From: Lytechinus variegatus
Lineage: Eukaryota; Echinodermata; Echinoidea; Temnopleuroida; Toxopneustidae
NCBI RefSeq assembly: GCF_018143015.1
Contig: NC_054758.1
Location: forward strand, 5,567,001-5,631,000
Direction of reading: 5' to 3'
Length of the DNA stretch: 64,000 nt
Shown here in pieces: positions 12,801 through 24,372 of this stretch. The notes beneath the pieces are model-generated. The model saw only the letters and a list, made by a program, of their open reading frames with translations. It had not been told where the DNA came from and ran no database searches. The position numbers and the translations under genes are program-made. Each line of letters begins with the position of its first letter. Position 1 is the stretch's first letter.

Positions 12801-15800
12801 GTTTCCCAATCTAGACCTATGCTCAATATCAGCCAGTCAAAGCCAGAGATTTGATGGAAATCGTCAGCTGATAATTTTTATTTACTGTTGACAATTTTAA
12901 AGAAACACCCCCAGATCATAATTTGAATCTTCATCCTGAATTAATTATTGGTGACATAACATTTACTCCTGCGACAGGTGTTATTTTGTCTAGATAATAG
13001 GGTTAGGGTTGCGATAGGGTTTTATGTTAGGATTAGGGTAACGAAGGTTTAGGATAGGGTATATAGTGTTAAAACCAGGATTCAAATTAGTCATCCATTA
13101 GTGTAATTTACAGCGGAGCAATTGTCTTGGAAACTAATTATTTGGTCTGAACAGGTTGCTCATTAACAATTTTGAATGCAACTCATTTTAAAATTGATAT
13201 TGGATCTCAAATGTAGTACAGTTCACTCTTCAGTCAAAAGAAAAAAAAATCATTGAAATCATCAGTGCTGGCAATTTTCATGAAATGCCTCCTTCAATTG
13301 AATCTTGATCCTATTTGGTGTGAACAGAGTACACATTTTGGTTTGCAATATATTTGAATGTAAGACATTTGAAAATTGATATTGGGTTTCTTATTACAGA
13401 GACTAATGTGGTGATGTCTTTTAAATCCTGATTGCTAAGAAAGCATGAATGCTTGTAAGCAAGCAACCATATGACCGACAGCTTAAGGTCCTCTCTGAGG
13501 GACCTGGTAATGAGGACAAATGCCTTACCACAGGACACTAGCGCACCAAGTGGGAATTGATCCTGGGTCGCCGGAATCCCCAAACCCCCCTCTACAACTG
13601 AGCTTTCCAGCCAATTAAAAAAATCGAAAGAAATGTTGATACCGAATTAATTATTTGATGTGAATAGGGTCTCATCATTCAGTGCCTGTATCTCATTACT
13701 AGAGTTGCTCCACACTACGATCTTCATCCAAACGAAAGACTACAGTACAGTGTAGATACCATGCATTGATTGGCTTTTTCATACTGGGAGGAAAGGGGGA
13801 CCCTAATCACTCGGCGAATGTATCTCATTATCAGCCTCATGCTAGCTGAGTTTACATACCATACCATGCCTAGCTACAGTGGGTGTGTTCACACGAGATG
13901 ATATTGTGTAATTAGAAACTTAACATGAATTTCTCTCTTTCTGTGTGTTTGTGGGTGATTGACCATTGATCGTTTCTTTTCGTTTTTACTGAGAGACTAA
14001 CGGGACCCCAATCACTCAGTGAATGTACCTCATTATCAGCCTCATCCTTGAGTTTACATACCATGCCAATGTAGCTACAGTGGGTGTTTTCACGCGAGAT
14101 GAAATTGTGTAATTAGAAACTTAGCATGAATTACTCTCTTTCTGTGTGTTTGTGTGTGTGATTGACCATTGATCATTTCTTTTCTTCATTTTTTTTACTG
14201 AGAGAGAAATGGGACCCCAATCACTCAGTGAACAAGGGTAGGAAATGTGTCATTAAAAATGAAAAATGAGGATTGTTATTTTGTTAATAAGGATTGTTAT
14301 TTTGTTATTTAATTGAATCTCTCTTTCTTTTTGTGTTTACACGTAATTGGCCATTGGTTGTTTCTTTTTCATACCGAGAGTAAACAGGGACCCCAGTCAC
14401 TCGATGATTGCATCTCATAATATGAGCCTCATGCCGTCAGAGTGGACATACCAAGTCTAGCTGTACTGAGCTCTTTCACACGAGATGAAATTGTTTCATT
14501 CAAAATGTAAAGCAGTGTGATAGTCATTACCCTCTGTACTGTGTGTATGTGTTTTGCCTCTACTTCTATTTTTTCCTCCATTTCTCTTGTCTCTGTTTTA
14601 CCCCCCCCCCATATTTTCAAATCAATACAGCATAGTGAGCATACTATCTAAAGTAGATTGGAAGATATTCACTTGCTACTACTAGTACTTTGGAGACTTA
14701 AAGGACAAGTCCACCCCAACAAAACTTGATTTGAATAAAAAGAGAAAAATTCAACAAGCATAACACTGAAAATTTCATCAAAATCAGATGTAAAATAAGA
14801 AAGTTATGGCATTTTAAAGTTTCGCTTATTTTCAACAAAATAGTTATATGAACGAGCCAGTTACATCCAAATGAGAGAGTTGATGACATCACTCACTCAC
14901 TATTTCTTTTGTATTTTATTATATGAAATATGAAATATTTTCATTTTCTCATCATTGTCATGTGAAATGAAGTTTCATTCCTCCCTGAACACGTGGAATT
15001 CCATTATTTTAACATTTTGTGATTCAGGCAATGAGGTCCTAATCATCAAATTCGTAAAAATTGAAATATTGTATAATTCAAACAATAAAAAACAAAAGAA
15101 ATAGTGAGTGAGTGACGTCATCGACTCTCTCATTTGGATGTAACTGGCTCGTTCATATAACTATTTTGTTGAAAATAAGCGAAACTTTGAAATGTCATAA
15201 CTTTCTTATTTTACATCCAATTTTGATGAAATTTTCAGCATTGTGCTTGTCTGATTTTTCTCTATTGATTTAAATCAACATTTTTCTGAGGTGGACTTGA
15301 CCTTTAATATCTCCATGAGATTTTTTGCACATGTACTTTTTGGCTACTAACCCAATTTGCTACTACGCTATGTAATAGCTCATATTGAACTTATGGAATT
15401 TTTTTTCAGGGGGACGTGCTCAACACTAGTAAAGACAGGCCTGAGTATAGAGAGCATTTTCCCTTTATAATTAGAATGACAAGAAAGACAATAGGTGAAT
15501 AGGCCATAGAAAATGGTACACAGTATGCTCTATTTGCCCCAATCAGTGGCATATAGATTAGGGGGTGCTTGGTGGCATTTGCCCCCCCCCCAAAAAAAAA
15601 AAAAAAAAATCCGACCAAGAATAATAGAAATAAAAGGAAAGAGACTAGAGTGAAGTATATTTTTTCTAAATATGTCAAAATATATCACAAATAAGAATTT
15701 TTATGATGAAAAAATACAATTTTTTTTCTAGCTTGCTTGCAACTTTTTATAAATTTTGCCTGATACGCCATATCTGGCCCCCTCAACATTTTTGGCTCAT

Positions 15801-17523
15801 TACGCCACTTCCCTCCATGATCAAATAGCAGTACAATAAACTTCCCCTTGAACATGGGTCATATTTGTGTCATAAGAGGGTACAGTGTCCTGCTGTGAAA
15901 AATTATTTCAACATCATTCTTCAAATACTATGTCACCCGTATGGGACAACAGCTGACTGTGAGGAGGTGACTGTACTCTTTTGAGCACTTGGGAAACTTT
16001 AAAATATAAAAGGATTGTGTTTTGTGAGAACTTTTTATGTAATTACATGTACATGTATGTTTATGAAACTTTGCTGTTATAAAATGCCAATGATGCCTTG
16101 GTTTTTTGTTGGTTGTATAGTCATGTTACCATGGTAACTTCCAATACAGTAGAAACTGTATATCGGACCAACAGCTTTCGCCTAATACAGAAATGTTGTT
16201 AATCTGGTCATCGATTTTTGGCTTGCCTGCATTCAATGTATGCACTTTCTCCACTCCCTGGGGGACATTTCCTGCAAGTCTTTCCGTCTCAAGTTTAATG
16301 ACCTCTTAAGTTGGCTTTATGTTTGATCTGTTAGGTTTCAATTTCAATGAACATTTTTTGTTGTTGTGGCAAGCTTGTGCGTTGGCTCAGTTGGTACTTT
16401 TGGTAGAGCGTCCGTCTCACTACCAGGAGGTCGGGGGTTCAAACCCCAGCTGTGTAAGACCTAAAGACGTTAAAAGATGGGAGTGGCTGCTACCCTGTTT
16501 GCCGTTCAACGATTAAAGGGATAGAGCCTTGTTGGTCTGGTGCTGCACAACGGCTGCCGGGCCCATGAATCATTGGGCAAAGCAGATTTTCACAGTAGTT
16601 TATTTCATGTTTATTTCGAACAATATAATATGGATTTTCATCATTTTCATCATGATGTATTTCAAACCATCGGCGTTATCAGCATCACAGACTGTAAAAA
16701 GAATCCCACAATCTGAAAAGTTGTTTTTCATCTCTCATTTCTTTTCCAGATTATGCAATGAATGCATGCACTTTCTCCATTCCCTGGATAGCATACCAAC
16801 AAGAGTTACAATTACATGTACTTGTACATGTATGAACCCCTCTGAAATTAAAGTGTTTTGATTAATGGCAATCCCTTGTTCTCAAAATCATTTCTCATTT
16901 CTCAATTTCTCTTTCAGTTCATTGGACGTGAATTCATAAAAAAAAATTCATGTGATTTTATATGAAATACAGATGTATTTGAAGTGAATTAAATTTGTGA
17001 ACCTTTTGTGACATCTGGAGTCTTAAGTAATTACAATGTGGAGTATTGTGGCCCAGTTGATAAGTCTTCTGACTTTGAAACACAGGGTCGTGGGTTCAAA
17101 TCCCAGCATTGTTCTGCACTCAACGCAGGTGAGGTGAATGGCTGTTCTGGAAGGAATTTATTCCCTGAAATGCCACCACATTGTAAAAGGCTGTGGGGCT
17201 AAAGCCAGGGTAATGATATTAAATGGAGCGCATAGGGACGCACTTGGCAGTGATATGCGCTATATGTTGTTATCATTATTACAGTTATTACAATTCCATG
17301 TATCACATTTTCTTTCTATCTCATTTCTCATTTTTCCTAGATTATTGGACATGAATACGACACCATCTCCAAGGACATCACAGCCCCATACTTTGAGACC
17401 ATCTATTCCCTCTTGGACCATTACAGCCCCAAGTATAGACTGACGTTTGGACAGGCTTTAGCCGATAAGCTCTCAGAACTCCAGGAAACGGACATAGATA
17501 ACCATGAGAAGGAGGAGAATTAA
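6876..17523 (+). CDS. GSKIP: GSK3-beta interaction protein (GSKIP), two coding exons
   Basis: Coding exon 1 is 6876-7088 (71 codons, ends CGG|GTAAGT, phase 0) and exon 2 is 17341-17523 (acceptor TTTTTCCTAG, stop TAA at 17521). The spliced protein is 131 residues; human GSKIP, as I recall it, is about 139. Residues 14-70 match the family body (KIEADAAVQEVAFAVKHV, then DDVVYLNIVTKEN and CIELT), which in vertebrates includes the helix that binds the PKA RII subunit. Exon 2 carries the GSK3-binding tail (PYFETIYSLLDHYSPKYR, then FGQALADKLSEL), matching the human ETVYSLLDTLSPAYREAFG segment. GSKIP is a small cytosolic A-kinase anchoring protein that docks PKA and GSK3-beta and inhibits the latter. 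I chose Met 6876 (AAGATGG, good initiation context) because conservation starts just after it; an in-frame Met at 6747 would add 43 unconserved residues. The intron is unusually long, 10.25 kb, for so small a gene. Confidence 0.9.
7959..8135. repeat. Fragment of the 44421-44955 element family
   Basis: Shares the words TTACATTGACGA, GGATACCATGC, GTAAAAAGGATGT and AATGAAAAAAGGGTATCTAT in the same order as the element at 44421-44955. Lies in the GSKIP intron; one end only. Confidence 0.7.
8205..8800. mobile_element. Inverted-repeat element, family C
   Basis: Left arm starts TTTAAAGGGATAGTCCAGG and the right arm ends CCAGCCTGGACTGG; the words for AAATTTCATCAAAATCGGAT and CAGAGCAAAATGC occur inverted in the other arm. 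About 595 bp, no coding capacity. Intronic in GSKIP. Confidence 0.7.
8978..9866. mobile_element. pogo/Tigger-like non-autonomous element with TA target duplication
   Basis: Ends CAGTCCGACCTCTCTTATCC and, inverted, CAGTCCGACCTCTTTTATCC, flanked on both sides by TA. Terminal repeats with CAGT and TTATCCGG words are typical of pogo/Tigger members of the Tc1-mariner group. No transposase. Contains a family A half-element (9000-9408). Confidence 0.75.
9000..9408 (+). mobile_element. Partial family A inverted-repeat element
   Basis: Corresponds to the right-hand part of the 14698-15307 copy, ending GGTGGACTTGTCCTTTAA; the left arm is missing. Confidence 0.75.
10050..10425. mobile_element. Degenerate relative of the CAGTGGCGTA-ended element
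   Basis: A poly-G/poly-C patch followed by spaced words such as GCTTTGCTCACTCGCATT and a distal GGCCCCTTAAAGTTTTTGGC, the same order as in the element at 40415-41655, but without clear ends. Confidence 0.5.
10976..11132. mobile_element. Short hairpin MITE
   Basis: Starts ACCTTGGTCACATTTGCCC and ends with the inverse; arms of about 55 bp containing CGGCGGCCGTACGGCGAGTC fold on a loop of about 35 bp. Same family as the outer element at 8875-9944. Confidence 0.8.
11631..12121. mobile_element. MITE-like element with GTGGTTTCAAACCACCTCG ends
   Basis: Left CACTTGGTGGTTTCAAACC and right GGTCTGAAACCACCCACTG are inverted copies; further inverted similarity runs inward. A GC-richer centre at 11800-11870. 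No coding capacity. Confidence 0.7.
12951..13140 (+). mobile_element. Small element, family E, with telomere-like interior
   Basis: Starts GGTGACATAACATTTACTCC and ends near AGCGGAGCAATTGTCTTGG, with an interior of loosely repeated GGGTTAG-type words (about 13008-13065). Relatives are at 22306-22811 and 44136-44348 (reversed). Confidence 0.65.
13680..14530. repeat. Tandem repeat, unit about 200 bp, four decayed units
   Basis: Each unit carries GGGACCCCAATCACTC, then CATTATCAGCCTCATG, then CACACGAGATGA and a CTCTCTTTCTGTGTGTTTG tract (unit starts near 13797, 14002, 14213 and 14390). Intronic in GSKIP. Confidence 0.75.
14698..15307. mobile_element. Inverted-repeat element, family A, complete copy
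   Basis: Both ends intact (TTAAAGGACAAGTCCACCCC and the inverse). Two near-mirror halves of about 300 bp. Intronic in GSKIP. Confidence 0.85.
15544..15810. mobile_element. Short CAGTGGC-ended element
   Basis: Starts CAGTGGCATATAGATTAGG with a poly-C/poly-A run and ends GGCTCATTACGCCACTT. Resembles the hAT-like elements at 5002 and 40415 but is internally deleted; no clear target duplication. Confidence 0.55.
16376..16580 (+). mobile_element. tRNA-derived SINE (type 1)
   Basis: A-box-like TGGCTCAGTTGG at about 16384 and a good B box GGTTCAAACCCC at about 16437, at tRNA spacing, then a unique-looking body. Inside the GSKIP intron. The short frame overlapping it is not a gene. Confidence 0.75.
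17042..17292 (+). mobile_element. tRNA-derived SINE (type 2), 50 bp upstream of GSKIP exon 2
   Basis: tRNA-like head with B box GGGTTCAAATCCC (about 17091), body words CTGCACTCAACGCAGGTGAGG and a GCTATATGTTG-ATTATTA tail. Same body as the copies at 22407 and 38132. It ends about 50 bases before the exon 2 acceptor. Confidence 0.75.
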
Positions 17524-18240
17524 AGATGGAACATTCTATTCAATACTTCCAAGAGGAAGGCACAGACAATCTTGAATTTCACGGAAGCCAAAGAGAAATA
17601 AAATTAGTCCTCAATTCCGGGCTTAGAGAGGAGAAAGAAACTGGTGATGAGGCAACGGAGAGGACAAGAAGGTTCAAGTTCATTAAAGAATTTCAGGATC
17701 TGGAGGGTTTAAGCAAATTTTGATAAAAGCTAGGAAGAGAAATTTTCCCATTCCAGAAAACTCGTGAGGTGAATGCATGCTCCAATTCAAGAAGGTCAAG
17801 GTTTAGAGGATTGCCAGATATATTCTGAGAATACTGAGATGGGTTGTGTGTAGGACAAGAAGTCTCCCATTCCAGGATTTGAAGAGAGATGGAGATGATT
17901 AGAACAAGGCAAGTCATGAGAAGGATGTTCCAGTTCAAGAAGATCAAGGTTCAGAAATTGCAGGAGATATACAGAGAATTTAGAGGAGCTGTGTGTAGGA
18001 CAAGAAGTCTCCCATTCCCGGATTTGAAGAGGGATGGAGAGGGTTAATAGTACAAGGAAAGTCGTGAGGACGTTCTTGTTCAAGAAGATCAAGGTTCAAA
18101 AATTGCAGGAGATATACAGAGAATTTAGAGGAGCTGTGTGTAGGATGAGAAGTCTCCCGTTTCAGGATTTGAAAAGAGATTGACAGGATAAGGAGAACTC
18201 CAAGAGACAGAGGATTCTGAGATAAGCTAGGGAGGGAATC
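17524..18240 (+). repeat. GSKIP 3' UTR region with tandem repeat of about 160 bp
   Basis: After the stop, an AATAAA lies at 17598. From about 17770 to 18190 three units of about 160 bp follow, each with TTCAAGAAG(A/G)TCAAGGTT, a GAGAAT word, GTGTGTAGGA and AGAAGTCTCCC. If transcription passes the first poly(A) signal these lie in the UTR. Confidence 0.65.
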
Positions 18241-18701
18241 CTGTTTCTAGCATATATACATGTTCATCATGTGGATGTGATTGCATTTACCAATATTCCA
18301 GTTTCAGCAAAGATAAATTATGCAGTAAGAGAAAGTTCTTTTTAAATGTGAATGATAATTATCCGGTAAAAAAAAATAATTTCATTATTTTCGAGGGCTA
18401 CTTTTCACAACTTATTGCCTAATTCTGAGGTAAATGCTCTTTTGAGCATTTCGGGGCAAAATTGCCCCCAGCCTCATGTATTTTTTTACTGATATTTTTT
18501 TGTTATTCTTTCTATATCAAGTCTTCCAGTGGATCTTCCAATGAAAGAAAGGCTACCGGTACAAGACTATGTAACACAAACCTTTGCGATTGTTTAGAGA
18601 GCAAATTTTTAGGAATGATTGCATTGACCATGATGTCATAGAAATCAATCACATGATCAGTTCTTAAACTGTAGTCATCCCAGTTTAGATTGGAAGAACT
18701 G

Positions 18702-18850
18702 GGGTCTGTTGCAGAAAGAGTTGTGTGTTTAAACGCAAGTCAAATAATCAATCCCAAGTCCCAAATGCACGCTGTTGATTGGTTGAAAATCAAGTTGCGC
18801 ATGATTTTTAATGTTGCAATTGATTGCAACTCTTTCTGCAATGGGCCCCT
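18702..18850. mobile_element. 150-bp hairpin MITE
   Basis: GGGGTCTGTTGCAGAAAGAG at the left is mirrored by CAACTCTTTCTGCAATGGG at the right. No coding capacity. Confidence 0.75.
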
Positions 18851-19553
18851 GCTTAAAGGGATTACTTCTTCAAGGTTCAAGGTTATGGGACCCTGGACTG
18901 AGAGGAGATAATGATTCAATGAAAAACCCTGGTGAGGAATGATATTGGAAACCTGACTCCTAGATAGGGGCTAAACATAGGTGACGGAAGCGGGGGGACG
19001 GGGGGTTCTGTCCCCCCTAAATTTGAGGTCGCCCCCTAAATTTTTTGGCTTCTGCCGTCAATGGGCTAATAGGTATTTTCCTGGTTTTTCTCTGAAAGTT
19101 AAAGAGAGAAAAGTAACACCATTCCCAGTATTAAGCTAGATTATATTTTGGCCCAAATACAGATAAGTTTATTAATGATTCGTTACACACCTGCGTATTT
19201 CAAGTCAAACCTAAAAAAAAAATAGTTTAAAGTAAAAACTAATGTGAACCCAAAATGGCATGCCATACTCCTCCCCACTTTTATTTCATTTTACAAACAG
19301 CTTTATTAAACACCCTGCATTAGTCTTTAGGAAGGAGAGTTGGGAAATCAAAAAGTGCATATAAGATGGAAAAAAATGTATGTATTCGTGGATTATTTTA
19401 CATGAATATTGCCAAGTATTGGATTTGTATGAACAATTGCGTGCATGCCTTCTGATAGTAGTACTATCAGTCTGTGTAAATATTTTTCTTGTAAAGATTG
19501 AAGTTTGTAAATTACCATGGTGACGAGTATGTGATGATGGCAATGTTACATGC
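18851..19553. other. Non-coding stretch with an element scrap
   Basis: A 100-bp piece near 18975-19060 (poly-G, then GTCCCCCCTAAATTTGAGG) resembles the ends of C/G-run elements. Otherwise nothing recognised. Confidence 0.4.
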
Positions 19554-19785
19554 ATGTTTGAGATGATGATGATGATGATGATGGCAGCCCTGGATGATGG
19601 TGATGATGATGGTGATGATGATGAGGATGATGATGATGATGGTGATGATAATGATGATGATGACATTGATGGTGATGTTGATGTTAATCGTTTTTATGAC
19701 GATGATAAAGATGATTATCGTGACAATGACGATGACAGCAACTACATGTGTGACATTGATGATGGTAATGATGATGAAGAACATT
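19554..19785 (+). repeat. GAT microsatellite
   Basis: (GAT)n with scattered changes; the overlapping frames in all phases are low complexity and not genes. Confidence 0.9.
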
Positions 19786-20567
19786 AAGCAGAAAGCAGCA
19801 TTTATTTGTCTGAAGCATTCACAGGCATTCACGATCACGATGATATTGTTAATTAGGTTGTGTTTTCAGAAATTCATTCAGATGCATAGTGTGTACACAT
19901 ATACATATGTGTATGATATGAATGAGATAGTCGATTTTGATACAAATACTTCTCTCTAGAATGTTCAACTCAGTTTTTATGTGAATTCAATTAAATGACA
20001 TTCATGTTCTCTGATTCAAACATTTCAAAGTGGCTTTTCATTATACATGCATGTTCAATCAACCATGTCTTCTCTAAAAGTATTGATGACTATTGCTGCA
20101 TTAATGTTGACACATTTTGTACTAGTAAATGGTCACATTTGTAGATATGTATTTCATTTTTGTATGATGCATACATGTATGAAGAAAGGAAAAGCATCTT
20201 CCCGTACATATGCAACCACATATTTCTTGAATCTTGATTTGTATTTTGTGGTATTTATAGTTTGTCGAATCAGTACTGATCTTCCATTTGATACAGTACA
20301 CTTATCCAGGCTGAATATATGTCAATTTTTTTTTGTTTGCTTATCCCATTTCTTGCCTCCAAGTCCAGCTTGAGTTTTCTGGTCGAACAACGGATCAAAA
20401 TTGTTTCACAGTACATTAGTACAGTATACGTTTGTTAATTTGTAATTATGAAATGATCGTGTGGACAATCTGTTGGAACCTTATTGTTGTTATAAAATAT
20501 GATGAATACATAATTATCAAAGAAAGACATATAATTAAGCATTCATGTAGTTCAAAGTTAAAGTTTA
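19786..20567. other. Non-coding stretch, nothing recognised
   Basis: AT-rich; short frames without splice context. Confidence 0.5.
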
Positions 20568-21158
20568 CTAGTCCACCCCAACCAAAACTTGATTTGAATA
20601 AAAAGAGAAAAATTCAACAAGCATAACACTGAAAATTTCATCAAAATCGGATGTAAAATAAGAAAGTTATGGCATTTTAAAGTTTCGCTTCATTTCACAA
20701 AACAGTTAAATGCACATCTCGGTCGGTATGCAAATGAGGAACTGATGACATCACTCACTATTTCTTTTGTATTTTATTATATGAAATATGAAATATTCTT
20801 ATTTTCTCGTCATTGTCATGTGAAATGAAGTTTCATTCCTCCCTAAACGTGGAATTCCATTATTTTAACATTTTGTGCTTCAGGCAAGGAGGTCCTAATC
20901 GTCAAATTCGTAAAAATTGAAATATTGTATAATTCAAACAATAAAAAACAAAAGAAATAGTGAGTGACATCATCGACTCTCTCATTTGGATGTAACTGGC
21001 TCGTTCATATAACTATTTTGTTGAAAATAAGCGAAACTTTGAAATGTCATAACTTTCTTATTTTACATCCAATTTTGATGAAATTTTCAGCATTGTGCTT
21101 GTCTGATTTTTCTCTATTGATTCAAATCAACATTTTTCTGAGGTGGACTTGGCCTTTA
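20568..21158. mobile_element. Inverted-repeat element, family A, left end altered
   Basis: Starts inside the terminal repeat (GTCCACCCCAACC) and ends GGTGGACTTGGCCTTTAA. AAAGTTTACTA occurs immediately on both sides, either a target duplication or a chance change of the left end. Confidence 0.75.
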
Positions 21159-22305
21159 AAGTTTACTATTAAGCCTTCTAATGTCAAGATATAGCCTATG
21201 TAATTTTCCTTTCAATCATCAAATACAACTATATTGCTGTGATGTTTTTGCTCTTGTTTATAGTGAATAAATAATGATAAATATGAATTTTATGATAATA
21301 ATAATAATATAGGTGTATTTACCCAGGGTAGCCACTTAAGTTTTGAAAACTGTTCTACCAGCGGGCCCTGCTATTATTATTACCCCGGCTTTAGCTTTTG
21401 CACATTTATGAAAATGCCTGTACATGCACTGCATTGAACAGTTAAATTTCTCATATAATCAGGAAAAAAAACATTTAAAATATTGCATTGAAAGAATAAG
21501 AAAAATTATTTAACATTTGTACCGCTCCCCCTATTTTTTGTTATCTAAATACACGGGATTCCTAGCACTTGAATAGATTTTCAGTCATAATGTAATCATA
21601 CTTGATCAATTCATCTTTAACCCTTGGGTCGATTTAGGGGATGTTATTAGAGAATGATTTACAATCGATTGTTAGAGTATGATTGATTATCTGATCTAAG
21701 ATCGATCTACATTTAATTGTAAACTTCTTGCCACACCCCCATAATCTTTACATGTTGTTTAGCAAGTTAAAGGCAATATGGCTGTTATTGAAAAAATGCA
21801 TTTATAAAAAAAATTTCTGACAGGTTATTGAAAGCCCTTTTTAGTGATGTCTTCAAAATTAACAGAATCACATTATTTTTTGTAGGAATTTGAATATGTA
21901 ACAAAGATAGGGCAAATTGACTCAAATGCTAATTTTGGCTAAAGGAAGGGCAGTATAACTATAAATTGCACCTGTCATTATTGATTTTTGATAAATAATA
22001 TCTTATCCATTTTTTTTGCAAATGATTGTTTTATGCTTCATGATAGATGATGTATCAATGTAGACAATGGCTTGAAATTGGACAGTCAAAATATGGATTC
22101 AAAATGTGTCTTCAATTGTCTTCTATCAATGAATGTCAGTACTGTGATATTTAAATGTATGAACAGGGAATGTCTTCATAATTATGCACTTGTTTTCATT
22201 TCTGTGTCAGGAACATTCAATAATTAAAAGTACTCTTTCATGCAAATTGATATTAGCATTGGAGTTTGCCTACTTTGTACATATGGAATGGTGTGTGTTG
22301 ACTAT
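21159..22305. other. Non-coding stretch with SINE-tail scrap
   Basis: An (AAT)n run at 21295 and TTATTACCCCGGCTTTAGC near 21375 look like the reversed tail of the type 2 SINE. The rest is AT-rich and unrecognised. Confidence 0.45.
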
Positions 22306-22811
22306 GGTGACACGACAATTGCTCCTGCGACAATTACTCTGGTCTTGAGACCTCAGAGGGCATAGATTTATAGGATTATAATAGAGTTATAGAGGATTGT
22401 AATAGAATTGGGCGCGTCGTGGTCTAGTGTTTCTGACTCTCGTCTTTAAAACAGAGGGTCGTGGGTTCGAATCCTAGCCATGGCGTTTTTTCCTTCAAGA
22501 AATTCATCCACACTGTGCTGCACTCGACCCAGATGAGGCTAATGGGTACCCGGCAGGATTAATTCCTTGAATACACCAAGCCGCGGCGCCTTTAGCAGCT
22601 GGAGCCACAGCCGGGGTAATATATAGTGTGCCACTGAATAGACAACTAGATAGATCGGCGCCTCATAAATGCTATATATTAATAGTTTTTGGTTCAGAAT
22701 AATGTAAATTTAAGGATTATGGTTTAAATTTTGGAGGTTCAGTTTTATGTTTGGCTTCATGTGCAGACTTTCCATCAGAGCAATTGTCGCCAGAGCAAAT
22801 GTCATGGAACC
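22306..22811. mobile_element. Family E element split by a SINE
   Basis: Left end GGTGACACGACAATTGCTCC and right end AGAGCAATTGTCGCC...GTCATGGAACC are the two ends of family E (compare 44136-44348). The roughly 280 bases at 22407-22685 between them are a SINE inserted later. Confidence 0.65.
22407..22685 (+). mobile_element. tRNA-derived SINE (type 2)
   Basis: tRNA-like head with GTGGTCTAGTG (A box) and GGGTTCGAATCCT (B box), body CTGCACTCGACCCAGATGAGG and GGGTACCCGGCAGGATTAAT, and a TGCTATATATTAATA tail. The head of this family (see also 38132) resembles tRNA-Glu. Not a functional tRNA: no cloverleaf acceptor pairing at the body end. Confidence 0.8.
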
Positions 22812-24195
22812 GTTGACTATTGTAGGGTAGCCATGAATAGAAAGAATGAAAATCTCTGCAGAGATAATTGTTTAGCCAAGTAGAGCCAAAGAATGCTGAA
22901 AAGGAATGAATTGTACCTTTTCTGAACAATAGCGAATGAAAAACATGAAGAGAGGAGAGAGAGACTAGACTTTTAACCCGGCTCACACTGCGATTCGTTG
23001 CAATCCAAGTTTCAAACAAATTGCAATAAAATTTGATCTAGACATACCGACCAATAAAATCTTAGTGATCAATATCTTAGAAATCGAAATTGAGTCTAGT
23101 TAAAGTTCCAACCTCCCTGTATGATAAAAAACAAATTCAAATCCAAATAATGACGTCATCATTGGCTGCGACTTGAAGCCGATTTGGACTTTACTCTGAC
23201 CACAGGGCATGCTGCGAAGCAAAATTATGTTTTGATTATTCCTAATATGCCGAACTTAAAATGAAATAATCTTACTTCTTGGAACTTTCGCATTTAATGC
23301 AAAAATCATTAAATCGCTTCGTGTTGCATAGCATGCACTGGCCATTAGAAGGGAAGTGGGAGGGGGGGGGTAATCAGTATAGAGGAGTAGAATGAGAGAG
23401 TAGAAGGGAGAGAAAAAGGAAGAGTGGAGGGTATATATAGCAATTCAACATAATTTACACATGTCCAATGTGACACAAAAAATGTGTAAAGACAAAGAAA
23501 GACTTGAGTACATTGTAGAAAAGGAGAGAGTGAGAGAAAGAGGGGGGGGGCAATTATGATCAGAATGAGTGATGGGTTGCAATCAAATGAGGACAAGGTC
23601 CATATTCTCAAAAGAGTCTTCACTTGTACCATGGTACAACACCAAGAACAAAGCACATTTCTGCTACATAATTACGCTTATTTCATTGTGTCCGCTATTA
23701 AAGAAAAATCCAATTACACAAGCATGTTTTTTGTAAAGCGCACTAAAATACACGACTGAATGGAGCTGATAGTAACAAAAAATTTGCATGGTACAATTGA
23801 AATTTTTATTGAGAATATGGGTCTAAGAGATCAAAACACCAATAATTCAGACAGTTACAGTGCACTGTGAAGTATTCTCTTTATATTTACAGATATATTT
23901 CATACCTCCTGAAACACATAATATGCACTGATCAAGTGCATATACCAGTACGCACATGCATGTATCATAGATTCATATATTAGTTTCTCCCTTTCCTTTA
24001 TCCTTTTATACAATAATTTCAAATTCATGTCAGTCGATACTGAAAATATTCTTTAATAATTTATATTGTTTATAGGCTGATGCTACAATATCTCCAACAA
24101 TAATCAAGAGTAAAAATAAATGATAAAACTAAACTGATGTGTGTTTTGATTCATCATGGAAGAAAGTCAAATTACGAAAGAGAAAATAAACCTAT
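22812..24195. other. Non-coding stretch
   Basis: A purine-rich patch at 23350-23560 and a possible single end of a terminal-repeat element at 22975 (AACCCGGCTCACACTGCG). No gene recognised. Confidence 0.45.
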
Positions 24196-24372
24196 TCATC
24201 TGGACTTACTTTCATGAAGCAGAGAAAAGTTTCATATTGGATCCTGGACCCTTCTTTAGCTTGTCTGAATTGGCGGGAAATTGTCGCTGACATTATTCCC
24301 GCCAATTCAGATGAGCTGAAGAAGCGTCCCAATGGGACGTAAAACTGTTCTCTGTTTCATAAAAGTCCAGGT
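24196..24372. mobile_element. Long hairpin (foldback MITE)
   Basis: Arms of about 80 bases: the inner part CTGAATTGGCGGGAA pairs with TTCCCGCCAATTCAG across a loop of about 17 bases, and outward CTTCTTTAGC pairs with GCTGAAGAAG, then CAGAGAAAAG with CTGTTCTCTG. A strong hairpin if transcribed. Confidence 0.8.

Noticed and set aside
13008-13065. Interstitial telomere
   Set aside because: Only degenerate GGGTTAG-like words inside a repeated small element, with no long perfect run.
19512-19838. Long Ile/Asp/Met-rich frames over 19.5-19.8 kb, and likewise 6.4-6.6 kb and 56.2-56.5 kb
   Set aside because: GAT/ATC microsatellites open all frames.
22407-22500. Possible functional tRNA gene (A and B boxes)
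   Set aside because: The same head occurs with the same SINE body at 17042 and 38132 and lacks a proper acceptor stem; it is a SINE.
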